Origin: a virus
Virus record (IMG/VR): IMGVR_UViG_3300025151_000019
Coordinates: 1-64,000 of that record
Direction: 5' to 3' (one strand)
Length of the DNA stretch: 64,000 bases
Positions 34,811 to 44,900 of the stretch are shown here, piece by piece. The first letter of the stretch is position 1; every line of letters begins with the position of its first letter. The translations under genes were made by a program, and so were the position numbers. The notes beneath the pieces are model-generated. The model saw nothing but the letters and a program-made list of their open reading frames with translations. It ran no database searches and had not been told where the DNA came from.

Positions 34811-36892
34811 ATGGCAAGCCAAGCCGAAAGAGATGCTGAAGTTCTAAAAGACACCTTTAATAATTTAACAGAATCTATTAGAAAAAGTGCCGCAGAAAGC
34901 GGTAAATTAAAGCAGACCTTCTTAGATTTATCTTCTACTGCAAATGCTTCTGGTCAAGCATGGACTGTCGTTTCTCGTCTTACTTCAGGAACAGGTTTTT
35001 GGAAAATTCAGAACAGGATTCGTGCATTTTCTAACTTCTTTCAATTTCAAGAGAAGAGATTAAATGAACAAGTAGAGAGAGAAACAAAACAAATTCAATT
35101 AATTAAAGACCAAATTATTGAAAGAGAAAGACTAGCAAAGGCTCAAGAAACACTTAATAAAATTCAAGCGGGAAGTGCTACATCTGCTGAAAGGCAGGCT
35201 TTCTTTATGTCTGACCAATTTAGATACTTGGAAGGTATTTTTGGTAGAACACAAGCAATTGAAAAAATGTCTACTAAAATTGAAACTGCTCAAAGTAATC
35301 TAATAAGAAATGCAGGTATTAGAAGAGAGATTAGAGGAGAAGCCATGAGGCGAGATTTTGAAAGTGAACTTAGTGCATCTGAAAAATTCTTTAATCCAAG
35401 AGGCGGAGTTCTTAGGACTTTAACTGAAGTGGCTGGAGGAAAATTTGGTTTTAATCCAGGAGGTTTATTTGCAGGTGGGGGTTCAAGAAAAATTGCTAAT
35501 ATATTCCGTAGTGGTGGAAAACTTGCTTTTGGTAAATTTGGACAACAAGCACCAATAGATGCTATGGACCCAAATAGTAGAACATCAATGTTTAGAAAAT
35601 TAACAAAAGAGCAAGAAGGATTGTTTGCAGAATTGTATGATACTCATGCTAATTTTAGACAACTTCAAGAAGATACTAAGGTAGCAGTAAAAGAAGAGAA
35701 AGAAGCAAATGAAGAATATATTAGAATAAGAGAAGAATTTAATGCTGCAACTGATGAAGCGGATAAAGTTATTTTAAGAGAAAAACTAAAAGAAGCAGCA
35801 CAAATAAAAGATGAAGCAGAAGAAAGAGCAAAATTACTTGGTGAGGAAAAGAAAGAAACTCTTGAAAAACGAAATAAACAAAAAGTTGAACTTCAATCTC
35901 AGGGTGTTAAAACAGTTTTATCAGGTGATGAAGCAGAAATTAAAGATGTAAATAAAAAACAATTAACGCTAATGGAACATATTGAGAAAACTAAATTTTT
36001 CCAAAAGGCAAAAGAACGCTATGAAGCAATAAAGGGTATTAATTTTAGAGGTATTTTTTCTTCACTAATGACATTTTTAAGAGCCGCCATTATTTATGGT
36101 GGTTTAATTATAGGCTTACTAATGCTTCTTAAGACATTAGGAGTTATTGATTTAGTAGTTGAATACTTTAGTCAATTTGCAAGATTCGCTATATCTATCT
36201 ATGAAGCAATTGTAGAAGCATTTTCAAAACTTATTGTGTTTGGTGCCGCCTTATTTACTTTCTTTACTGTTCTATTAACAGGTAATAGGACTGAATCATT
36301 CAAAGCATTAGGTGATTTGATATTTACATTTGCAGACTTTTTGTTAAATGGTATTGGTGGTGTTCTTACTTCTTTAATTGGTGGTGTGTTTAAATTTGTA
36401 TTGGGTGGTCTTTTTGTTTCTCTTGGTAATATGGTTACCAGAGGAACTCGTGATGCTGTTCAAGAAGGTCTTGATAAATTAATTGATGCTATTTTAAATG
36501 TTCCATTATTAGGTTCTTTTATGAAATCAGGTGGTGCAAAGGTAGGTGCTACAATTGGATTTGCAGTAGGAGGTCCTGTCGGTGCTATTATTGGTGCAGT
36601 AGCAGGATATGGTTTAGGTGCTGGTGTTGATATGATAGCAGGTGCTAAAGCGATGGGAGGACCAATTAATAAATCAGGAACATACCTTGTAGGTGAACAA
36701 GGACCAGAATTAGTTTCATTGGCCGCAGGTCAATATGTTACTCCTAATCATCAATTGGGAGGAACAGTTAATATTCACATTAATGGTAGAGTTGGTGCAA
36801 GTGAAACTGAACTCCGAGATATTGGAAATAGACTTGGAGATATAATTAATAATAGAGGAAATCGTGTAGGAAATACAAGAATGTTTAGGTGA
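34811..36892 (+). CDS. Tape measure protein
   Basis: A 693-residue protein. Residues about 1-400 are helical and coiled-coil. Residues about 415-500 contain several hydrophobic segments (AAIIYGGLIIGLLMLLKTLG and following). Residues about 575-625 are Gly/Ala-rich and could insert into membrane. The C terminus has YLVGEQGPELVSLAAGQYV, a hallmark of tape measure proteins. It sets tail length and may form the channel through the host membrane. At about 0.15 nm per residue the tail would be near 100 nm, an estimate from the usual rule. No sheath gene is visible, favouring a siphovirus shape. Confidence 0.9.
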   Translation: MASQAERDAEVLKDTFNNLTESIRKSAAESGKLKQTFLDLSSTANASGQAWTVVSRLTSGTGFWKIQNRIRAFSNFFQFQEKRLNEQVERETKQIQLIKDQIIERERLAKAQETLNKIQAGSATSAERQAFFMSDQFRYLEGIFGRTQAIEKMSTKIETAQSNLIRNAGIRREIRGEAMRRDFESELSASEKFFNPRGGVLRTLTEVAGGKFGFNPGGLFAGGGSRKIANIFRSGGKLAFGKFGQQAPIDAMDPNSRTSMFRKLTKEQEGLFAELYDTHANFRQLQEDTKVAVKEEKEANEEYIRIREEFNAATDEADKVILREKLKEAAQIKDEAEERAKLLGEEKKETLEKRNKQKVELQSQGVKTVLSGDEAEIKDVNKKQLTLMEHIEKTKFFQKAKERYEAIKGINFRGIFSSLMTFLRAAIIYGGLIIGLLMLLKTLGVIDLVVEYFSQFARFAISIYEAIVEAFSKLIVFGAALFTFFTVLLTGNRTESFKALGDLIFTFADFLLNGIGGVLTSLIGGVFKFVLGGLFVSLGNMVTRGTRDAVQEGLDKLIDAILNVPLLGSFMKSGGAKVGATIGFAVGGPVGAIIGAVAGYGLGAGVDMIAGAKAMGGPINKSGTYLVGEQGPELVSLAAGQYVTPNHQLGGTVNIHINGRVGASETELRDIGNRLGDIINNRGNRVGNTRMFR

Positions 36893-36896
36893 TTAA

Positions 36897-37652
36897 ATGA
36901 CAATTTATAATACAAATTATGTTACAGATGCTATGTCAAATGATGATAGTAGCAAGCCATTACATCATGTTTTTCTTAATCTAAAAGCAAGACACCCAGA
37001 CCATACAAGTAATAATTTTGAAACAAACCGTATTGGTTTAAAATGTGAAACTATTGGTATTTCAACAGGAAGAACTATTCCTTCTGTTCCAATTCCAGGT
37101 ATGGGTGTTATTACAGGTGAGTCGCAAACTATTGCTATGGATTTAGGAATGGCGAGTAAAACAATCAATATGTCAGGAATTATTACTAATCAAGTTATTA
37201 ATAAAGTATTTGACGATGTAGAAGATGGAGAAGAAGAAAGTCCAACAGTTGAAATGACAGCATTTGAAGTGGCTCAATTATTACATTCATTTGTTGATTC
37301 TTCAGGATTTCAAAAACATCAAACTTTAAACGAATTAATTATTTTAATTCCAAGTAGAGTAGACCATAAATATGAATATTATTCTTATTTACCAGAAAAA
37401 GACGACCCTACTAATTTATCACCTGTTGAACATCTACCTTTAATTCCATTTACATACAAAGTTAGAAATCAGGATAACAAAGGAACAATATTTAATGCAA
37501 TTCCAGGCCATCAAAATTTTCCTAGCCCAATTCAAGATACAGAAGAGATTACAGGACTCAGGGGATTCATTAGAAGTTTTAGCACAACACTAACTGCTGG
37601 ACAACCTTTCGTGCAATTTAACTTAGATTTTGAAGTAGCATTAGTTATTTGA
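36897..37652 (+). CDS. Distal tail / tail tip protein candidate
   Basis: A 251-residue protein after the tape measure, with beta-rich N- and C-terminal parts and an acidic loop near residue 110 (DVEDGEEES). The C terminus (LRGFIRSFSTTLTAGQPFVQ) resembles the barrel ends of distal tail or hub-adaptor proteins. It probably joins the tail tube to the hub and fibres. Family assignment is from position and pattern only. Confidence 0.6.
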   Translation: MTIYNTNYVTDAMSNDDSSKPLHHVFLNLKARHPDHTSNNFETNRIGLKCETIGISTGRTIPSVPIPGMGVITGESQTIAMDLGMASKTINMSGIITNQVINKVFDDVEDGEEESPTVEMTAFEVAQLLHSFVDSSGFQKHQTLNELIILIPSRVDHKYEYYSYLPEKDDPTNLSPVEHLPLIPFTYKVRNQDNKGTIFNAIPGHQNFPSPIQDTEEITGLRGFIRSFSTTLTAGQPFVQFNLDFEVALVI

Positions 37653-37661
37653 GGGGTTACA

Positions 37662-38963
37662 ATGACATTTAGCGTTTATAACAAGGACAACAAATGTTTA
37701 GTTTTTCCTACAATGTGTGATGCACATATTTTAATTGATTATTCAAAACATAATGGGGAAGTTAATACGGGTCTTTGGGCAACCGAAGGTTCATTTACTT
37801 GTCAGTTTGTAATTAAGCCATATGATGTAAATGGTTATGGTGATAATACTGCTGAGACTCAAGTTAATCTAACAGATAATGGTGGTGCTGGTAATAACTC
37901 AAATCGCAAAACTATGCCAGCAGTAGCAGATAGTGTTTCAGCACTTGCAGATAATCAAGACCAAAGATATTTACCTAATAACCAAAGGTATGACCACGCT
38001 ATGTGTTTATTCCATAATACAAACTTAAAAGTTTCTTTAGTAAATACAACTACTTATAACCAAAATAATCCTGCTGAATATAAAATTCAATTTAAACTAA
38101 CTGTAAATGGAACAGAAACTACTCTTGAATCACCTACTGTATTTACAAGTCGTAAGCATCATTATCATGATATGTCAAGTGTTGTTACAAATAATTCTGA
38201 ACAGGGTTCAGCAATTACATTATGGAATAACTATCACTTACAATTTTTATACAAGGGTTTTAAAATCATTGGAAGAGAAGCAGGACAAAAGAAATTTTAT
38301 CATAGTGGTGGGGGATATTATGAAGGATATACATTAAAAGTAACACCTGCTTCAACACCTACTTCTGCATATGACAGTTCAACAAGAGTAGTTAGTCTTA
38401 CATTTAATGACCCTATACCCACAGATGCACCTACACCTCAAAATGCTATTCCTGTTGGTTGTGAAATATTTAATGATAGGGGAGAGTCATTGGGAACAGT
38501 TGCTACTCATGTTCCTAAAGCGGGAGTTATTACACATCATTCTATTGTTATGAATGCATTACCCGCAGGTTCTACTGCACCAACATTAACAAACGGTTCT
38601 AAAGTTTATGTCCCTGTTCATCGTGAACCTATGTATATTCAAACATCAGCCCATGTTGCAGTAGGATATGAAGAGGCTACAAGACGAATGAGTATTTTTT
38701 ATAACGGTGTTGAGATTGCATCTGGAACTCACGGTGCAACAACAGGAAAGTTTTCATTGGATGAGAGTGATATTTATATTGGAAAGAATGCATCGTTAAG
38801 TTATCCCAATGATAGAAAAACACAATACATGGGAGAAATGAATTATATTGTATTTACAGATGAATACACAAATACATTTACATCTTTATTTAATCCAATT
38901 GCACCAAAAGAATCAATTAAACTATACTATGATTTTAATGAAGGGAGGAAATTAAATGGGTAG
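37662..38963 (+). CDS. Tail-tip protein with LamG/concanavalin-like domain
   Basis: A 433-residue beta-rich protein. The last 110 residues match the LamG/concanavalin-like pattern: HVAVGYEEATRRMSIFYNGV from about residue 331, then DIYIGKN and GEMNYIVFTDEYTN. Such domains commonly bind glycans. An N-terminal part (QFVIKPYDVNG) also resembles the first strands of a jelly-roll, so the protein may be one large split lectin fold. It may recognise the host surface. Overlaps the giant hub gene by eight bases. Confidence 0.7.
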   Translation: MTFSVYNKDNKCLVFPTMCDAHILIDYSKHNGEVNTGLWATEGSFTCQFVIKPYDVNGYGDNTAETQVNLTDNGGAGNNSNRKTMPAVADSVSALADNQDQRYLPNNQRYDHAMCLFHNTNLKVSLVNTTTYNQNNPAEYKIQFKLTVNGTETTLESPTVFTSRKHHYHDMSSVVTNNSEQGSAITLWNNYHLQFLYKGFKIIGREAGQKKFYHSGGGYYEGYTLKVTPASTPTSAYDSSTRVVSLTFNDPIPTDAPTPQNAIPVGCEIFNDRGESLGTVATHVPKAGVITHHSIVMNALPAGSTAPTLTNGSKVYVPVHREPMYIQTSAHVAVGYEEATRRMSIFYNGVEIASGTHGATTGKFSLDESDIYIGKNASLSYPNDRKTQYMGEMNYIVFTDEYTNTFTSLFNPIAPKESIKLYYDFNEGRKLNG

Positions 38964-41900
38964 AGCAGTAACAAATGTTAATATTTCTCAAATTATTGCA
39001 TTAAATAAAGGAGTTCCTTTACTTAGTCCTATTGCTTGGCCTTACATTTCTCCTAATTATACAGAATTAATTTATAATGATAGTAGCACTATTAAGAGTG
39101 CATTTACTAATGTTAGTCTTAATCCCAGAATTATTACTGTTGGTAGCACAGAAATTCTTACCGCAGGAGTAAAAAGTATTAATTGTTATGAAATTCATAA
39201 CGCACCTACCGCTACTGTAAATAGTGATTCAGTTTTTGAAATTTCTAACATTGATGCGTTTAATGCTGATGGAGAAGTTGATACAATTTTAAACAGACTT
39301 TATCCCTATGACACAAATATTGAAAGTTATCTTACTGTTTCTGCATCATCAAGTGGTAATAGAATTAATTTGGAAGGGCAAGGTGCTTTATCTAATTTAA
39401 TTTCTTCAGGCTCTCTTGACACTACTTATGATTACTTTGTTTTAATTCATGCCGATGATGCAAAAAATCACCACCTTGCTAAAATTACAGAACTGCATAC
39501 CTATGAAACTTTTGGAGATGGTTTTGATTTTGCCCCTGCGTTTGTAGGTGATATTCCAAAAGATACAAAAATTAGTATTTACAAAGGTCCTGCTGCAAGT
39601 GATACACATATTGTAGCAGTAGGTTATGGATTGTTAGGAGATGCCGACGATTCTGATGGAAGACACGATACATATGTTGAAGTTAGCAGACCTACCTTTT
39701 ATTTTTACGAAGATAGATGTGATAAGGATAAACTTTCAGCAAACACTAAATATAGAATAATTAAAAATATGGCCTATGAAATTAGTTCTACTTTAAAATT
39801 AGATTTTGGTTTAAAATATACTGCTTCGCAATCTGATGTAGGGGCAACACCAGGAATTTCTGCTCATGGAACTACTGTTCACTTTTTAACCACTTCAGAC
39901 TATGGAGGATATATTATAGATAAAACGGGATATTCTCAATATGGTGAATTGGTAGATAGTTTAGCAGAAGCAGATAGAACAATTTCTGTTCTTGCTGACT
40001 CATCATACTCTAATGCTATTTCTAATAGAACTCCCGTTAGTAATTGGACTACCAATACATACAATAAAACAACTGCAATTCAATTAGGAAAATGGAGTGA
40101 TTCATTTATTAATTCAATGAGAGATACCCATAACACATCAACAGGTGTTAGTTCTAATACATATGATTCACCAGTTAAAAGAATTGTAACTTATGAAAAT
40201 TCTGATTTAAAAAATTATCATCTACCTCATATTCAGTATATTGATTTATTTGATTCTGTTGCCTCCATTGGTAATTTTATGGAAATGAAATTTCCAGATG
40301 CTAACAAAATTCTAAATTTTAAATTGAAAAATTTTGATAATGTTCTTGTGAAGAAAGAAATTAATTCTGAAGATTATAGCGGTGCTATGAATGTCCAATT
40401 GCCTGGAGTTGTTTCTTCAAGCACTACGGGCTGGTCATTAACTTTTACACAACTAAATGTTGGACAAGACTTTAGAGATATTTGGGGTAGTTCACTTGTA
40501 ACTACAGAAAATACAAATAAACTTAGAGTAGGAGATTTTATTTTTGCGGGAGATTTTACAAGTGCGCCCACTATTGGTGTTAATGGTTATGAACAAATTT
40601 TTGCTATTACACATTATAGAAATATAAGAACCGACTATACATGGACAGCCACTTCTTCAAATTGGAGTTTGGATGCTATTGAGGATGGTAATGCATTTGT
40701 ATATCCGTTTATGAACAAGGAAGGAGTAATTGTCGCAGGATTTGATATTGATACGGAATATGATGGTGCTAATATTAAAAGAAACGGTAATACAGTTTCT
40801 GGAGTTGATAACTTTATTGCAAATACAGAAGTTTTGGTTCGTGATAAAGAACTTACAGGTTTTACTTTTGATTTAAATTACGGAGATAAGAATTTAAATT
40901 ATGTAAAACCAAAGACTACCACTTATGATGGGTATCAAATAAGAACGAGAATCCGAGGAACCGCTTCAAGAAATACCGTTCCTAATATTCCTGAACTTTA
41001 TAGTTATATTAACGGGGATATTCTACATTTAGATAAAGTATTTGATGGCTACATTGAGTCAATTAAGAGCAATATTCAGGGTGGTATAGTTAGTTATGAT
41101 ATTTCAGGTAGAGATTATACCAACCGTTTGTTAGATTCGGTGGTCAATAAAAACTTTACACACACTAAAGACTACATTTTTACAACCGTTTCCCCTGAAG
41201 CAGACATGAATACTCAGTCGGGAACGGTATATATTCAGGACTTTGATATGGGTTCTACTACTATTGTTGTTTCTTCTAATAGCACCTCTACCACACCAAC
41301 CCTTGAATTTGGAGTAGGAGATGTTATTTATTGCACACTTAAAGCGCAGACTAAACTATTGGGTATTGTAAGTGCTACTGCTATTAAAACAGGTGGTAGT
41401 GGAGGTTTTACATTAGGAACATATTGGAATGGAAGCGCACATGTAGCATTTACTTCAAATGCAAAGGCTATTGAAATTACACTAACTGAACCTACCCTTT
41501 ATTCATCTTACAATAAAGATTATGGTGCTGTTAATCTCAAGTATTCTAAAAAGGCTACATCATTAGGAAAAGCATTATCAGCAAACACGAGTGATTCTAT
41601 ATTTCCTACAACTTTAACTGGGTGTTCTAATAAAGGTATTATTTATAGAAGTGGAGAAAAAATTAGTATTACAACAGGAGCATATGATTCTGATTTAGTA
41701 GAAGCATCAGCAAATGAAAGTAAATTTTCAATTGGTTATCCTATTTCAAATATTTCTGGAAGTAAATCTAATACTAATTTTGCAGATTACAGATTTAGTA
41801 TTTCTTCTGATAAGGCTGAAACTAATATTACACAAAATGATACCATAAGTAGTTCTACTGAATTTGCTGTTGTTGGAAGACAAGTATCAGAAAATGAATC

Positions 41901-44900
41901 AATTTTAAGTCTTGCACCTATTTTTCCAGTAGTATTAGCAAAAACATCTTCTAATACATCAGACACAAGAATTAGTAATGGTAATGGTTTATACTTTGTA
42001 AATACGCAAGGGTTATCTAACGGAGGATTTTTACATTTATTAGATAGTGAAACAAGTTCAGTAGGAGCAAGTATTACATTTAGAAGTCCTGGCTACAAGG
42101 ATTTTTCATCGGGTGTAGATTCTATTGATTATAGACTTGAAGATAACTTTGGTGCTTTTATTTGGAGATATTCAGGTCTTCAAACAGCAGACTTATTTTG
42201 GGATTCAGAATATCTTGACAAAGTATGGGATATGAAAAAGGATGATATTTTTACTCCTACTAATAGAGTAGTAGATACTGGATGGTTTCAAAATTTAATG
42301 TATGGAGAAAAAAGTCCTGTGAAGGGTTATGCTATTGCACAGAGAATTAACTATGACGGCGTTGGGGTTGATTTCGGAACAGAAACTAATTTTACTAATC
42401 ATTATCAAAAGTTAGGTTCTCCTGAAAGTAGAGATGGTTTTTATCCTATTATTGGCTCAAGATTTTGGGACATAGATAAAATGTCAGATACATTAGCAAG
42501 TGTTCATTATGTTAAAACAAAGGCAGTTGTTCAAACCTTTGAAGATAGAAATAATAGTCTTAGAAGTTATTATCCTCAAATTTCAAGAAGAGGAGGAAAA
42601 CCTGCTGCTGATTTTAGTAGTTGGTCTTTAACTAAATCAAGACAATCATTTGAATCTTTTGATAGAAATACTGAAAATTTTTATTTATTTTCTACTGGGG
42701 ACATTTATCCAGATAGTTATAAAAGAACAAATAGTATCGGATATGCAAATAGAAATTTACAAAAATATTCAGTTGTTTTAAAATCACAAGGTTCGGATTC
42801 ATTAACAACTACTAATCACGAAAATTATAAAGGTTCAACACCTTCTAATTTAGTTTCAGATGCTTCTTTTGAAATTTTACCTATACAATCTTCAAATGTA
42901 AATACTTCAGAATTAAGAAGATTTGGTTTAGTAAGACTAATTGAAGCAACTTATGATTGGCATTTCAATGAAGTAGATTATGAAAATTTACCAACTGAAG
43001 TAAAAACAGAATTGAGCGAGTATTCAGTTGTTGCACCTGCTGGTAGTATTATTGAACATGAACCAGAATTGCAAGATTTAACTGCTGGTTCTGCTTATGG
43101 AGAACCTTCAGTTACTGGATTTGGTATTGAATTTATTTCTTCTTCTACTACTTATCCTGTTGATACTAACCCACCGTCAGGTGCTGAAGGCTATGCATTT
43201 TATCAAGTAGATAGAGCACCAAAAGCAGGTGCTTCTAAAAATATTTATAGCGGATATTTATACACGGACTTTATTAATTTTAATACAGGTTCAACTAATA
43301 AATTTGGAGAATATGATGTTGAAGAATTAGGTAGAGTCCTTGATAAAAACCCACATAATAATTCTGATGATGCGGCATGGGTTAGTCTTACAGGAGTTAT
43401 TACTGCTTCAGATTTAGTAGGTAGGATTACTTCTGGTGGAACAGATGGAGGCAGAACAGGAAATACTTATAACAATGTTGGGGTAAGCAGTTCATCTGGT
43501 TCTAATTTAAAATTAACAGTAGTAGTTAATGGTAGTGGAACAGTTACTGCAATTACTCCTTATGAATATGCAAGCGCACGAATTACAGGAGTTACTGTAA
43601 AACATAGAGGTTCAGGATATACGACAAGTAATACCTTAACAATAGCAGGTAGTAGTATCGGTGGCGGTGCAGATGTAGTTATTACTTTAGATGCGGCAGA
43701 TATTTCTACCGAGCATAGAATTTATGTTAGGGGAGATGTGGCTGGTCAAGACATTTATGAGACTAATATTGGTTCTACATCTACTCTTGGAAGAAGTTAT
43801 ACTGGATTTTTAAAATATAATGATATTGCTAATGTAAAGGCAGGTGACAGTCCAGCACTTAAAATTAATGATGGTTCATTTAAAAATGCATTATCTAATA
43901 GCGCAAGTGGGGATGGGCCGAGACTAATGAATTTAGGTTTTATTATTGGTGCAACTGGAGATAATAATCCAGGCAGTAACGGTGATTTAGCATACTTGGG
44001 TAAAGATGAATTATCGCCTACTACTGTTCATAATGCTGGTGTAAAACAAACTGGTTATGATTTAATTTTACCCATTTACTTTTCGGCAGGAGGAAGTAGG
44101 ACAAATAAACATGATAAATTTTTAAAGGACATACCTTCTAATCATGGAAATGGTGGAAGGTTATCTACTAAATCATATGATAATAACTTTGAACTTTCAA
44201 GAGTTATAAATGAACTTGCTCAATGGGATGAAGATACTATCATTAGTTATACTGCTAATGCTACTATAAATCCTCTTGGTATTGGTGCAAGTCAATTATA
44301 TACTGATACAATTGGTATTATTAAAAATTTAAAAATGGATAATCATACTAAAATAGAATATACTGAGGGTCGTAATCGTTATCAAGTTGAATTATCTAAT
44401 TATGATGGTGCTACTATTCCTAACTTACACATTTCTTATCTTGAAGGTGATGGAGCAAATAAATACTTTAGTATCAAATATGCTTTTGATTTTACAAACG
44501 CTACATCTTGGAAGAATGAAACAAAAGGACATACAGGTAGCGGTATGCCTTCAACTGTGGGTAGTTTAGGTTTATTTGATGCTAATAGACATGGGTTTGC
44601 CTCAAATACCGATAACATGGTGGGTGCTGAATTTTACTTTAAAATGGTATTAAATACAGGTGCTTCAAATATTACTGTATTTGATACAGACAGTATTACT
44701 CAGACTACTAATATTCCATCTTCTACAAGTTTAAAAAGTAATACACAAATTCAAGGTAGAGCAATTATTAGAATTACTACCCCTGATTTAACTAATCATG
44801 CAAACAACGGTAAAAATGCTGCAACTCCAACAAATAACGGTCCCTTTAATAAAAACAATTTGTGGATTAATTTTGTAAATGATTTAACAGGATATTATTT

